A stretch of DNA of 64,000 bases from Palaemon carinicauda (GCF_036898095.1 NC_090726.1:36605513-36669512); one strand, 5' to 3'; positions 23,050 to 36,254 are shown, numbered from the stretch's first letter. Numbers and translations are program-made. Notes: a model not told the origin generated them from the sequence alone.

Positions 23050-23330
23050 GTGAATATCCTTAAAATTTCTCTTAAGGATATCGCATAAATCAGGGGACGT
23101 ATATCTTGATACGACACATAGCAATCTTCACCCGAATAGCGTTTACGCTTCAAGTGGGAAAAGTGGCAAAATAGAACGGGAGCCGTTATCAAGGTTACCA
23201 TTCCTCCCGTACTACTATTGAGTATCTAGATGGCGCTTATTCCTTGTAGCATTGAGCATGGTTCTACAGATATAGTAATTTCGGGAGGGATCCTACCAAG
23301 GCCTTTTCTGTAGAAAAGGAGGGCGGGTCC

Positions 23331-23418
23331 ATCAGGACGACATGGCTATCTCACCCAAAAATAGATTTTTTGCTTCGCTCAAAATCCTTTTTTTGGGCTC
23401 AAGCTATGTCGTCCTGAT
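23331..23418. repeat. 17-bp inverted repeat in DIRS 3' region
   Basis: ATCAGGACGACATGGCT (23331-23347) pairs with AGCTATGTCGTCCTGAT (23402-23418) with one mismatch. A smaller hairpin (GATTTTTTGC/GCTCAAAATC) lies in the loop. Such structures fit the complementary terminal regions of DIRS elements. Confidence 0.75.
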
Positions 23419-24194
23419 AGAAGCTTACCAGAGATTTACTAGAAAGTACTGTATCTGTGGATTTTGAAAGTGCCTTAACCTTGGGACAATTTTTCCCATG
23501 GTCATCCAGACCATTGAGACATATGACGTTACCGTTATATGTCATTATTGCTAAACATAAACCATGATAGTGCTTCCTGCCCCCTGCAGGGAAGAGTCAT
23601 ACTAGACGTAGGAAAGGAGTCTCAAGGTTTGCATATAATGTATGAATAAACATAGCATCAACTACATACAGGAGTCTTGCAACTTGTATATAGTGTTGGG
23701 CTATAGTATTAGATAGTTATACAAGAGTCTCACTGTTTGTATAACGTATTGGATCAAAACATTACCAGATAATGTTTTTATCACATGTAAGAACAAGGGT
23801 ATTAGCTATACGTATTGTTCATAAGTAAATATATGCAGTTTTATTAAGGGTAAGAAAACTCGGATATATTTTATTAAAAATCAATTGTAGGGCGAAATAA
23901 GACGCAAATACATATTAATAGTATTTATTGGCAATAAATGACCAACATAAAGTAGCATGTGTAACATAAATGTTAATATATATAATAAGAAACATATCAA
24001 TCAATCATAACACAGAAAATTTTTGTCTTCACCTGAAAGGGAAAGTTTTATTAATGCCACCATGAATTTGAAAATTTTATAAATTTCCTAATATGAATTT
24101 CTGTGATGTTGAAAATCTATTCACACTGTGTAAGTACACACGGCAAAAGTGTTATCTATATGTTCCTTCACCTCAAATAATTAGAACAGTCCTT

Positions 24195-24214
24195 AGTGTC
24201 ACCATGGTGACACT
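24195..24214. repeat. Perfect 20-bp palindrome
   Basis: AGTGTCACCATGGTGACACT is its own reverse complement. It lies just beyond the 3' end of the recombinase gene. Confidence 0.9.
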
Positions 24215-24329
24215 CACTTCAAAAGTATTGCACTGAGAGGTGTCAACACCTTCACCCGTAAAATTGATCGTCCCAATCAATTCACTGTTCATCGCAGCAC
24301 TAGACGACAGGTTTTAGTACACTACCTGC

Positions 24330-25994
24330 CGCCACCACGTAACGCTTGAGTTCTTGCACTTCGCATAATACTTGTAGAACACTCTGGATGACTTCCATCC
24401 AGTTTATGAGCGAAGACGCTCAGTCCATATACTGAAAAAAGTTCAGTGATGAAGCAATTTTCCTTGGATCATGACCTGCAGGTGTACTGTCAGGATCCAC
24501 TCTGCGAATAAAATAGGTGATCTTCACCCTCAGTTGTTTTAGGGATAGGTTTGATCCTGAAGTTTCTCCTTTAAAGAGCTGTCCTCCCCTGAAGTCTGAA
24601 GTTCTTCGAAGATAGACCTTTAGACACTCCACTGGACACAGCCACACATCTTCCTTCAGAGGGCAGATTTTCCAGGGACCCCATCTCTTGGTGGGTAGCT
24701 CGTTTTTAGCGAGAAATGTTGGATCAGGAGAAAGATTCAGTTCTCCCACTCCTGTGAACTGAATATGGCCCTCATCTCTGGATAGGGCCACTATTTTACT
24801 AACTCTGGTCCCCAAGGCTATAGCAAACAGGAAAATGACTCTTTGAGTCAAGTCTTTCAGAGAGCAATCCACATTGTTCACTGTTGAAGCATAGTGTAGG
24901 ACCTTGTCCAAGGACCATGAAGTGGGCTTCGGAGGGGCTGCAGGCCTAAGTCTAGCACATGCCTTAGGGATTTTGTTAAAGATTTCGTTTGACAGGTCTA
25001 CTTGGAAGGCGTATAGTAGAGGTCTAGTCAGAGCTGACTTACATGTAGTTATCGTGTTGGCTGCCAGACCTTGTCTATGAAGGTGGATAAAGAAGGACAG
25101 ACAGAAGTCCATTAAGATTTCTTTTGGTCCTTTTGCTTTGATGAAACCAACCCACTTTTTCCAAGATGATTCATATTGTCTTCTGGTTGCCTTAGACTTA
25201 TATTCTTCTAAGAAGTCTATACTGCCTTTCGAGATCCCAAATCTTTTCTTTACTGCTAAGGAGAGAAAATCATGAGATGAAGGCTTTGGGTTCTCTGTGA
25301 TGAAGCGAAGACAGTCGACTTCTGGACCTGTTGAGACAGTGCTGGGTCCGGCAGAGGGACCAGCCTCAGCTTCAGTTCCAGTACTAGAAGGAACCAGTTG
25401 CAGAGCTGCCGTTCCCCGAAAGGATCTCAGCTTGTTGAGGACCTTCATTAAGAGATTGGTCGGAGGGAACAGGTAGATCGGGTTCCATCTGTTCCAGTCA
25501 AGGGACATGGCGTCCGTCACTTCCGCTAGAGGGTCCTCGTATGGGGCCATATAACGAGGTAGCTTCTTGTTGTCGCTTGTCGCAAAGAGGTCGATCTGCA
25601 GTTCGTTAAGAGGAAGGAGAATGAGTCTGCGTCTTGGGACCATTCTGACTCTATCGGCGTGAGCCTGTATAGAGCGTCTGCCGTCACATTGCGGAACCCT
25701 TGAAGATGAACTGCTGACAAATGCCATCTCTTCTTTTCTGCTAGGCGGAAGATGGACAAAATCACTTGGTTGATTTGGGGCGATCTCGAGACTTGACGAT
25801 TCAGATATCTCATTATCACCTCGCTGTCTAGGATCAGTCTTATATGGGCTGATTTGCGTGGGGAGAGTTTCTTCAGCATCAGAAAGACTGCCATGGCCTC
25901 CAAAATGTTGATTGGAAGGTCTTGAATAGAGAAGACCAGGTCCCTTGGGCTTTCCGTTGATGGGAGTGATCTCCCCATCCTTCCTTCGAGGCAT
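24330..25994 (-). pseudogene. DIRS methyltransferase-like + tyrosine recombinase, nonsense near C-terminus
   Basis: A 524-codon frame opens at ATG 25994. Around residues 135-195 it has LQIDLFATSDNKKLPRYMAP...YLFPPTNLL, which resembles the DAM-like methyltransferase segment of DIRS proteins. The recombinase follows: core-binding part (KKWVGFIKAKG, FFIHLHRQGLAANTITTCKS), first catalytic Arg in ALGTRVSKIVALS, and HDPRKIASS as the HxxR motif. The frame stops at TGA (24420-24422) after FFQYMD. Reading on past this stop in the same frame, a Tyr-rich segment in the expected position of the nucleophile is seen near 24350-24380. The stop removes that residue. Confidence 0.8.
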
Positions 25995-27016
25995 CCGTAT
26001 GGATGGTGATTGAAGGTGGAGGTGGTTGCAAGGGCACGGTCCTCTTTAGGTTCTTGGCCTTCAACCATGGCTTGAGAAGTGATCGTAGTAGGGTTGTTAT
26101 CGGTCTTCTTAGATCTCTTCGAGCGTTTGATGCGTATCTTCTCCAGACTCCTGACGCATCATCTAGCTGTGCTCTTAGCACTGGGTCTGTCACTGATGCA
26201 AACTGGAGAGAGCCCAGTACTCTTTCCTGTTGGCGTCTTGAGATCCTATCGGATTTCAGTAGTCTCTTGACAGATCCTGCTATCTCTCCCCTCTTCCCTG
26301 GGGGAATGGAGAGACAGTGTGACTTTAAGTTCCAATAGATTCCGAGCCATTGAAACTCTTGAGCTGGAGATAATCGAGACTTCTTGACGTTGATTTTGAA
26401 TCCCAGATGTTCCAGGAACTGGATCACTTTCTTGGATGCTTGCATACACTCCGTCCTGGATGCTGCCCACACCAGCCAATCGTCCAGGTAAGCTACTACC
26501 TGGACACCCTCTAGGCGTAGTTGTAGAACGACTGCGTCTGCAAGTTTTGTAAAAATCCTTGGGGCTATGTTTAGTCCGAAGAGCATGGCTCTGAAGACGT
26601 ACTTCTTCTTCTGTAGCCTGAATCCTAGGTAGGAGGAGAGGGGGCGGTTGACTGGAATATGCCAGTAGGAATCTACCAGGTCTATCGAGGCTGTGTACGC
26701 CCCTTTAGGTAACAGGGTCTTTATGTGTTGAAGGGTTAACATCCTGAACTTGTTGTTTTCTATGAACTTGTTTAGTGGCGACAAGTCCAGAATGACTGAG
26801 TTTTTCCGAGTCCTTGGGAACACAGAACAGCCTTCCTTGGAATTTGATGGACTTTGCTCTCCTTATCACCCGCTTGCTCAAAAGCTCTCGGGTGTATTCT
26901 TCCAGCAAGGGAGGGGAGAGTGTTGGAAGAATTGAGGAAATGGTGGTGGAGCCTCGCTCCAGCTCCATCCAAGTCCGTTCTTGATTAGGCTGTGGGCCCA
27001 AGGATCGCAGGTCCAA
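25526..27016 (-). pseudogene. DIRS reverse transcriptase-RNase H, two frameshifts
   Basis: The first piece (27016-26820) ends GRLFCVPKDSEKL. The second frame (26823-25879) carries ILDLSPLNKFI, SIDLVDSYWHIPV, MLFGLNIAPRIFTKL and the catalytic VAYLDDWLVW, then VNVKKS-type thumb sequence and the RNase H start TIHTDASKEGWG. A third frame (26068-25526) continues RNase H with PINILEAMAVFLML, LDSEVIMRYLNRQ and FRNVTADALYRL. All catalytic motifs of RT are present. Frameshifts near 26815 and 25920 inactivate it. Confidence 0.85.
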
Positions 27017-27019
27017 TGA

Positions 27020-27770
27020 TCCTGAAATTGTTGGAGCCTCCCTCCTACCTGAAGCAACTCGTTGCTTCTGATTTCAAGAGGATTTACCTCCTTGACCGCG
27101 TCCTTCCTTACCACCTTTACCTCTGGGGGGGGGTTATCTAGAGGAGCCCCATTTAGACCCTCTACCCTTGGGACGAAGGGTAGTGGTCTGCCTCTCGAAC
27201 GCAGGGTTGAATGCTGGTGACTGGGCAACCAGCTGCTGAGGCACCATCTGATAGGTTGTTGGGGGTTGAGCCACCATCTGGGGCATCGCGGTCATGGCAA
27301 CTGTGGGATGTTGTTGTTACTGTCTGGCAGGGCGAGAGAGTAACCTAGGTCTTTTTGTCTTCCTCTTAGGCTGGGGACCCTCATCCGGAGAAGACTTCCT
27401 CTTCGCTGACATGCCCCACTTCTGGAGAAGGTTTCTATTCTCCGTGGTGGCCTTGTCTACAACTTCCTTGACTGCTTCACTCGGGTAAGAGGTCTTTACC
27501 CCAGATATGGGAAGCTATCAGCTTCCTGGGTTCACGATTTACTGTTGCAGAATCAAACACGAACTCCTTACATGCTCCTCTGGCTTTGACAAAGCCATAC
27601 AGGTCCTCGACCACGGTAGCCAAATGCATTTTGGCCATGACCATGTACATATCCGGGGATTTATTAATGCCTGCCGTCATCTCTAGACAGTTCTGCAGAG
27701 ATAGAGATGCAGCCAGTCTTTCTTTTGTCTTTTGTTCCCTACGCAAGAGAAAGTGACCATACAGTAAATT
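27020..27770 (-). pseudogene. DIRS gag C-terminal part
   Basis: The frame 27746-27477 (LAASLSLQNCLEMTAGINKS, LATVVEDLYGFVKARGACKE) has the helical character of the Gag C-terminal half seen at 8811-9338 and 56818-57228. It lies immediately upstream of RT, with a basic Gly/Lys-rich stretch around 27100. It is cut off at ~27770, and no zinc motif or start was found. Confidence 0.55.
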
Positions 27771-27829
27771 CTAGAGACTGCATTGCTTTTGACTTGGAAT
27801 TGAGAAGACTAGCGGAAAATACTGATCAT

Positions 27830-30800
27830 TGTTACTAGGGATGTCATAAATTGTGGCTATGTAAATATACAATCTGTAGGTAATAAGACTGTTCAAATTC
27901 GATAATTGATAAATGAGAAATATTTAGATACACTAGGATTATCTGAAACATGGCTAAATAACTTTGACAAGGCAAAGATCACTGAAATGACGCCCCCCCC
28001 CCCACCTGCCTTCTTTCACATACCGAGAGAAGGTAGGTCTGGTGGGGGTGTCGGACTCTTTATTCATAAAAGCTACTCAAATCTCAAAACGTTGAAATGA
28101 ATTAGTGTAACAAGCTTTGAATATAGAAACAAAATTTACGCCAAAAAATAGAAGAATATCCTTTGTAACAATCTACAAACCTCCTAGAAAAAACATTAGT
28201 ATCTTTATTGAAGAATTCGGTGCTATCATTGATTATCATGGAAAAAAACGAGTTATTTAAATGTGGAGACTTGAGTTTTTGGATGGATGACGTATCAAAT
28301 CCCGACGCTTTGGCGTTTAGTGAGTTACTAGAATCATATCGACTAGTGAATAATGTCAACTGAACAACTACTTTAACTGGGCATACGCTAGACTTAGTTC
28401 TAAGTGATGACAAGAATAATATTGTATCTGATATAAAAGTCGAAGAGAAATGTACCATCTCCCCAGTACACAAACTTATTACGTTTAGTCTACCTCTACA
28501 GAGTATACAGAAACACGCATTAGTAAAGAAAATAAACTTTAGACATAAATCAAATTTTTCTCCTACCGTATTTATTGAAGAAGTTACAAAGAAAATAAAT
28601 GATGCTATCAACATTCCCTGTGATCATGATGACCAACATCTGTTCGGTGCTAAGTGTGCTAACTGTCTTATGACCACTTATAATAAAGTAAGTAAAAGTG
28701 AGTATGATATCATGTGCCCACCGATGGAAAAGACTATAACCATAAAAGACCAATCTCCTTGGTTTGATGGAGAGATTTTGGTAAAAAAGAGGGAAAAAAG
28801 ACGTAAAGAAAGAAAGTGGAATAGATTAAAAGCTGAAAGTACTTGGGTAGAATACAAAACTTCTGCGTGTCAATATAACTACCTACTATGAAGGAAAAAA
28901 AGTGAATACTATAAGAGAAAGATCCTCGAAGCAGCAACAGACATAAATAAGTTATATCGTCTCCTGAATGGTATAATGGGAAATGTAAAAGAAAAGAAGC
29001 TACCAGACGGATACAGTGACCAGGAACTAGCAAATAATTTTCTAGTATTCTTCAAAAACAAAATTGAAAACATAACCAGGTCATTTGTAAATACTCAACA
29101 TCATATTAATGATACACCAGGCACACAGACGAAATTAATACGATTTAACAACATAACATAAGATGACATCACCAGAATTATCAAGAGCAAAGAAAACAAA
29201 CTGCACGATCGTGATTTGCCAATATCTGAAGTAATTGGAGAGAGAGACTTTTCTAGTCTATCCGAAATAATAATGAGAATAGCAAATGCAAGTAGCCTAT
29301 TGATGAATGTAAGTTTCCTAAATCTGAGAAAACGGCTATAGTCACACCAGTTCTGAAAAATGCACTGGACCACCAGGAATTAAGCTCATATAGACCTATT
29401 TCAAATCTATCTTTTGCCTCAAAAGTGCTTGAATATGTAATTCTTGAACAACTAGTCAGTCACTTAGAAGTAATAGAAGCTTTGCCTGACAACCAATCTG
29501 CTTAGAGAAAACTATACTCTACAGAGACAGCCATCTGCTCTGTTGTAAATGAAATGCTAGAAATGATGGATGAAAATAAATGTGGTATTTTAATATTGCT
29601 CGATCTCAGTGCTGCTTTTGATACAGGTATGCATGAACTGCTACTAAATGATCTACGGTCCATCGGCGTTGAAGATAAAGCTTTTGAATACCTAAAAGAC
29701 TACTTGGTTGGTAGAAATTACTGTGTACAAATTGGAAACTCTTATTCATCATATGAACCCTTGAACAGAGGGGTACCCCAGGGGAGTGTACTTGGCCCAA
29801 TCTTATTCTGCATCTATACTATTGGTCTATCGAAAATACTACATAGGCAGGCCGTGAAGTTTAAACTATTTGCAGATGACACACAATTTTACTTCTCCAT
29901 AAATGATATACATGACACTACTGAAACTCTAAACCGAATTATTGATAGTGTTAGAGAATGAATGTCCTTTAAACAACTAAAATTAAATGAGAACAAAACT
30001 GAATTCATGGTGGTGGGCAAGAGAAACAGCTTGAGAAACTTAGGTGATATTCAAATGAACATATGACTTGGTGCCGATATCTAGTAAAGTTCGAGATCTA
30101 TGTGTATTTCTTGACTGTAACCTGTCTCTAAATGCCCGAATATGTAATGTAATAAAAACTGTTGTTTATCATCTAAGAAATATTGCGTTTATAAAAAAAA
30201 AGTACCTGGACGAAAATTCTGTATAGAAACTTGTGATAAACTGTGTTATTACAAGGATTGACTACTGCAACTCTATAGACTACGATTTACCTAAAGTGCA
30301 ACTTAAAAATTACAAAACATAATAAACAGAGGAGCAAGACTGATAAAAGGTGTCCCACTTAGAGAAAGGATCACCCTTGCGCTAATTGATTTACACTGGC
30401 TGCTGATTAAAGCGAGAATTGAATTTAGAATATGTACAATAACCCACCAAGTTATCAGAACCGGTCGTCCAAAATACTTAAGAATATTGCTACATATTGC
30501 GCAGTCAACAAATCGTGTCGACACGAGAATAGTTACAGATGGCTTCAAACTATAGGAACCTAGATATATATCTCTACTGTAGGCTCCAGAGCCTTTAAAT
30601 ATGCGGCCCCGAGACTATATAATAAGCTCCCACGAAACATTCGAATGATTGAAGACATTAAGGCTTTCAAGAGGAAACTGAAAACTTTCTTATTTCATGA
30701 GTCTTTTGACAGTGACGATTTAACAGTAAATGAAAACTGAGACATGAAACTTTAAATACTCTGAACGAATAAGATAAAACGACAGTGGAGGTCCTGTAGA

Positions 30801-30870
30801 GATTGGGGTTCCCGCGCTGTAATCAAGACCAAGGTATTTCTTGCTTATCAGTATTAAACACATCAATCAG
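27830..30870 (+). mobile_element. Near full-length ORF2 of a decayed LINE
   Basis: Plus strand, in order: apurinic-type endonuclease start (NCGYVNIQSVGNK, LGLSETWL), endonuclease body with many stops, RT, and a C-terminal region (SRAFKYAAPRLYNKLPRNIR) ending near 30740. A short 3'UTR follows. It has a different 3' end from the (TAA)n LINE at 14485 and so is a separate family, CR1/jockey-like in motif style. Confidence 0.8.
27906..30740 (+). pseudogene. LINE endonuclease-reverse transcriptase remnant
   Basis: The endonuclease segment is at 27906-28100 (LGLSETWLNNFDKAKI; RSGGGVGLFI). The RT core at 29554-29961 reads LILLDLSAAFDTGMHELL, RGVPQGSVLGPILFCI and the catalytic KLFADDTQFY. Upstream SYRPISNLSFASKVLE (about 29385-29430) is the start of the RT domain. 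The C-terminal part at 30400-30720 is in two frames. Over ten stops or frameshifts are scattered through 28100-30600, so the copy is old and inactive. Confidence 0.85.
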
Positions 30871-31187
30871 TTCAACAACCGTATCAGTTGCCATGGGAGT
30901 GTTGATTCGGCTTAAACACCAAAACTGCATTACTCCTTTATGTTCAGAGGAAAAGATAAAATATTTCATGTCTTTAACCTATAATCAACAGCACAAAACT
31001 CCCTTCCCCCAGGAAAAACGAAATAAAAATCCGTACCAACTACGAGGTTACGAGCATGTTTAAATTTTAATTCAATTTCACGCAAAGGAATGTAACACTG
31101 TAACCTACATTATGGTTGTTATCAACATCGGCTAATAAAACAAAATCGTGAGTAGGCTACCGGATAACAAAACGACAAAATAACTCA
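30871..31187. other. Spacer, nothing recognised
   Basis: No domain or repeat was recognised. The LINE 3'UTR may extend into its first part. Confidence 0.5.
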
Positions 31188-31550
31188 TTATTATTATTAT
31201 TATTATTATTAGTTGCTAAGCTACAACCCTAGTTCGAAAAGCAGGATGCTTTAAGCCCAGGGACTACATCAGGGAGAATAGCTCAGTGAGGAAAGGAAAA
31301 ATAAAATATTTTAAGAAGAGCAACAATATTAAAATAAATATCACTTTAAAAACTAAAAGCTCCAACAAAAAAAGAGGTAGAGAAATAAGACATAAGATAG
31401 AACAGTGTGCCCGAGTGTACCCTCAAGCAAGAGAACTCCAACCCAAGACAGTGGAAGACCATGGTACAGAGGATATGTCACTACATATGATTAGAGAACA
31501 ATGGTTTGATTATGGAATGCCCATCTCCTAGAAGAGCTGCTTACCAAACT
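31188..31550 (-). mobile_element. Short LINE-tailed element
   Basis: (ATT)n at 31190-31212, then GCTACAACCCTAGTTCGAAA, then the common tail and the body (ACCCTCAAGCAAGAGAACTC, GAAGACCATGGTACAGAGG). It ends at AGAAGAGCTGCTTACC. Confidence 0.8.
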
Positions 31551-31920
31551 CACAAATGGTTCAAGTTTAAACACACTATTCATATGAACAAAAGCAAGAG
31601 ACAAGTAAATGCTAATATAAATACTTACATTCAATTTCGTCACACATACAACGCTAAATGAGCACAAGCACTTGCAGTTTTCTAGTGAGTTACTGTGAAG
31701 GCTATCGTCTCGAGTACTGACTCACTCTCACTGTGTGAATCAGTGTTGCCAACTGTGTTGGACATAAATGAGCTAGATTGAGATCTGAAATGCGCTAGGA
31801 AGAGTTATCTCCTTGTATATGGATTTTTATGATGTTATACTTCGCATAGAGGATGAACTACTAATAACAGAGTCAAGGGCAACCAAGCAATTATTGTGAA
31901 TGTTGGATACGAATGACGGC
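31551..31920. other. Spacer, nothing recognised
   Basis: AT-rich, with no recognised feature. Confidence 0.5.
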
Positions 31921-32630
31921 TGAAGGCCGATTCACACGATCCGTTTTCTTTCCGACAGGCTGGGTGTTGGCTAACCGCCGTCGAAACATTCACACGAGGC
32001 GTTCCGTATCCGTTTACCAGCGCGCGGTTTTTATTGTTTACTTAGACTCTGTCACGTTAGGACCGAGTAAATTACGATAATTTTGACACTAAGATGTTGG
32101 TTGATGACTGTGTTGATAAAATAAGTTATACAACTTCATAATGCTATATGCACCATGCCAAGAATACTAAAATTGCGATAAACTTACCTGTTTTATTTAA
32201 TGCCTCTCTTTTGTTTATGTAAATTATTTCTATACATCTTGTTTGCCATGTCAAATATCTCACACCCTTGCAAAGGTTCAATTAACCTCTAATACATGGT
32301 GTCAACAACAAACTAATTAATTTCTATGACTCTATACTATGAGGAAAAGTCGGGGTTGTAGGCCACGAAACGAACGGGTACGATACAGGTCCTCGTTTAC
32401 ACACAACATCATCCACCCATTGGTTGGGACGGATGGCTAACGTCCGTCAAACCGGGCGAGGTTTCTTGGAAAGAAAGCCCGGCCGACTCGGACAGCTGAC
32501 GTCCGAGGGCCGCCGTCGGCCTGACGGGTCGTGTGAACAGTTGCATTTGAATACACGCAAGAAAGCTAGACGCCGGTTAACCGACGGCCAGCCTGTCGGA
32601 AAGAAAACGGGTCGTGTGAATAGGCCTTCA
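31921..32630. mobile_element. MITE with ~41-bp terminal inverted repeats
   Basis: The left end TGAAGGCCGATTCACACGAT (continuing CCGTTTTCTTTCCGACAGGC) matches the inverted right end (32590-32630) with two mismatches in about 41. The interior has further copies of the GTCCGTC/GACGGGTCGTGTGAA words in both orientations. There is no transposase frame. A target duplication could not be identified, so the superfamily is open. Confidence 0.75.
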
Positions 32631-32811
32631 CTCAGTCTACCGTTCAATCCAGGTAGGCTACCCGTAGGCTATTGCATCATAGAATTGCCCCAGGTTTAAA
32701 CCACGGTTCAAGCTTTAACTACGGACTTGAGGAATATGATTCATCAATATTTGTAATGAAAAATAGACGACAGTGATGTATTCTGTAAAACTACTGTAAA
32801 TATTACATTGG

Positions 32812-32813
<2 letters not shown>

Positions 32814-32900
<87 letters not shown>
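32814..32900. repeat. (GA)n microsatellite
   Basis: A pure GA dinucleotide run of about 85 bases. Confidence 0.97.
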
Positions 32901-32904
<4 letters not shown>

Positions 32905-33405
32905 AATCGATTTTTTGAGCCCATTGGCGTCTGACATTTGAGTACATGGTAACAGTAATATTGTTTAGATCTACATCGTAATTATGTTATGCCAAAAGAG
33001 TAAAGAATAAAGTACAGACGGATATTCAAGTACATATTAAAAATAATATTGTCCACATCTACAGTATATATTGAAGGTTATACGAAGGAATACAAAATAA
33101 ACTATAGAAAGACATTTAGTACATATTAGAAATAATATTGTTCATTTCTACACATGAAAGGTTATACAAATGGATTCATATGGAATACTAAATAGAATTT
33201 AGTTTGATTTCGTAGGTAAGTTGTACCTATCTTTAGTTAATATGACAAAACAGTTAATTATTCAGTATCCACCAAAGTGAGGATGGTGCATGAGAATTTC
33301 ATCGAGCAAATTATTATCTGTCAATAACTTTTTACGTATATCGACTACTGTGAGTCTTTGGGGGTAATATATCACTAACAAGTGGACATTCAAGGCAATA
33401 GTGTT

Positions 33406-33410
<5 letters not shown>

Positions 33411-33439
<29 letters not shown>

Positions 33440-33461
33440 TGTGTGTGTGTGTGTGTGTGTG
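33411..33461. repeat. Compound (GA)n(GT)n microsatellite
   Basis: A GA run directly followed by a GT run. Confidence 0.95.
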
Positions 33462-33501
33462 TTGTCCAGAACAACTTTAACTTGGGATATTGAATTTCTC
33501 C

Positions 33502-34111
<610 letters not shown>

Positions 34112-34112
34112 T

Positions 34113-34149
<37 letters not shown>

Positions 34150-34790
34150 TTGCTGAGCTACAACCCTAGTTGCAAGAGCAGGATGCTATAAACCCAGGGG
34201 CCCCAATAGAGAAAATAGCTTAGTGAGGAAAGGAAACATGGAAAAATTAAATATTTTAAGAACAGCAACATCCAAATAAATACTTCAATATAAACTATAA
34301 AAACTTTAACAAAAGAAGAAAAAGAGAAATTAGATAGACTAGTGTGCCCGAATGTACCCTCAAGCAAGAGAACTCTAATCCAAGATAGTGGAAGACCATG
34401 GTACAGAAGCTATAGCACTACCCATGACTAGAGAACAATGGTTTGATTTTGGAGTGTCCTTCTCCTAGAAGAGCTGCTTACCTTAGCTAAAGAGTCTCTT
34501 CTACCCTTACCAAGAGGAAAGTAGCCACTAAACAACTACAGTGCAGTAGTTAACCCCTTGGGTGAGGAAGCATTGTTTTAGTAATTTCAGTGTTGTCAGG
34601 TGTATGAGAACAGAGGAGAAGCTGTAAAGAATATGCCAGACTATTTGGTGTATTTGTAGGTAAAGGGAAATTGAACCGTAACCAGAGAGAAGGATCCAAT
34701 GTAGTACTGTCTGGCAAGTCAAAGGACCCAATAACTCTAGTGGTAGTATCTCAACGGGTGGCTGGTGCCCTGGCCAACCTACTACCTAGT
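34112..34790 (-). mobile_element. Short LINE-tailed element, near full length
   Basis: Same layout as 4008-4690: (ATT)n, common tail, body and head, ending at GGCTGGTGCCCTGGCCAACC. The two copies are alignable throughout, so together they define the full ~0.68-kb unit. Confidence 0.82.
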
Positions 34791-34899
34791 AGTATGTGAA
34801 TATTCTCTTGTGTTAATCTATGCATTTTATGGTACTAAGTCAGTTTTGAGCAAGTCAACCTTGGATGAACGATAATAAGAATGCTAACTCCATTTTTCC

Positions 34900-34902
<3 letters not shown>

Positions 34903-34941
<39 letters not shown>

Positions 34942-35545
34942 CAAAGCTACAGCCATAGTTGGAAAAGCAAGATGCTATGAGCCCAAGGACTCCAACAGGG
35001 AAAAATAGCCCAGTGAGGAAAGCAGATAATGAAATAAATAAAGGATATGAGAAATAATTAACAATTAATAAAATATATATAAAAAAAACTAACAATATTC
35101 TAACAGATATTTCATATAAGAATTATAGAGACTTATGTCAGCCTGTTCAACATTAAAACATTTGCTACAAGTTTGAACTTTTGAAGTCCTACCAATTCAA
35201 CTACCCGATTAGGAAGATCATTCCACAACTTGGTCACGGCTGAAATAAAACTAATAGAATACTATGTAGTATTGAGCCTCATGGTGGAGAAGGCTTGATT
35301 ATTAGAATTAACTGCATGTCTAGTATTACGAACGGGATGGAACTGTCTTGAGAAGATCTGAATGTAAAGGATGATCAGAATTATGAAAAATCTTGTGCAA
35401 CATGCATAACGAACTAATTGAACGACGGTGCCAGAAATGATTATCTAGATCAGGAATAAGAAATTCAATAGACCGTAAGTTCCTGTCCAACAAATTAAGA
35501 TGAGAGTCAGAAGCTGAAGACCAGACAGGAGAACAAGTATTGCTG
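34903..35545 (-). mobile_element. LINE 3' end fragment
   Basis: (ATT)n, the common tail, then the LINE C-terminal coding region as at 14740-15120 (GAACTTTTGAAGTCCTACC; CGGTGCCAGAAATGATTATC). It is 5'-truncated at ACCAGACAGGAGAACAAG, within the CSPVW segment. Confidence 0.85.
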
Positions 35546-35896
35546 CTTTAGATTTAACTTCTGTGTTGTAGATGGAGGCCAAAGGGGGGGGGGGTGGCAC
35601 CCCTAAATGTAGGAGGGGCCCGGGATATTTGTCTCATAAGGCCTGCTCTAATTCCGCCCCCTGTGTTTGAGGCTCGAGGTGAGGATGGCAGGTTCATCCT
35701 TGCCAAGGTTCTGAGGCAGGATGCGTTGTACTATGCCAGCGGTATTTTTAGATATATTTCTGAAGCAGGTCTTCATAGTAAGGGCTGTCATGTCCAAATC
35801 TCTTTATGTGGTTCGTATTATTCCTGTAAAAAAATTATAAAGCCAAAATGTTATAAAAAAAAAAGTATCTATAGGTTTGGGATAAATGATTTAAAG
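35546..35896 (+). other. Unrecognised segment with a 101-codon frame
   Basis: A frame at 35594-35899 stays open (GEDGRFILAKVLRQDALYY; LHSKGCHVQISLC), but I recognise no domain. The surrounding G-run and lack of splice signals make a real gene unlikely. Confidence 0.25.
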
Positions 35897-36254
35897 TAAT
35901 CACTATAATTAAGGGTAGAAGAGACTCTTTGGCTATGGTAAGCAGCTCTTCTAGGTGAAGGACACTTCAAAATCAAACCATTGTTCTCTAGTCTTGGGTA
36001 GTGCCATAGCCTCTGTACCATGGTCTTCCACTGTCTTGGGTTAGAGTTCCCTTGCTTGAGGGTACACTCGGGCACACTAATCTATCTTCTTTCTCTTCCT
36101 ATGGTTTTGTTAAAGTTTGCATAGTTTATATAGATGTTTATTTTGATGTTACTCTTATATTTTATTTTTCCTTGTTTCCTTTCCTCACTGGGCTATTTTC
36201 CCTGTTGGAGCCCCTGGGCTTAAAGCATTCTGCCGTTCAAATTAGGGTTGTAGC

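Larger units (their letters stand above)
23050..27770 (-). mobile_element. Second DIRS lineage, 5'-truncated
   Basis: On the minus strand, a gag tail (27020-27770), RT/RNase H (25526-27016) and a methyltransferase-like plus tyrosine recombinase frame (24330-25994) occur in DIRS order. Downstream lies a non-coding 3' region with strong hairpins (23054-23081, 23331-23418). Protein sequence is clearly diverged from the elements at 5075 and 47925. The gag end stops at about 27770 next to the LINE. Outer ends were not defined by an inverted-repeat pair, so the low-coordinate limit is approximate. Confidence 0.75.

Noticed and set aside
32715..32924. Ser-Leu repeat frame
   Set aside because: Translation of the (GA)n/(CT)n microsatellite.
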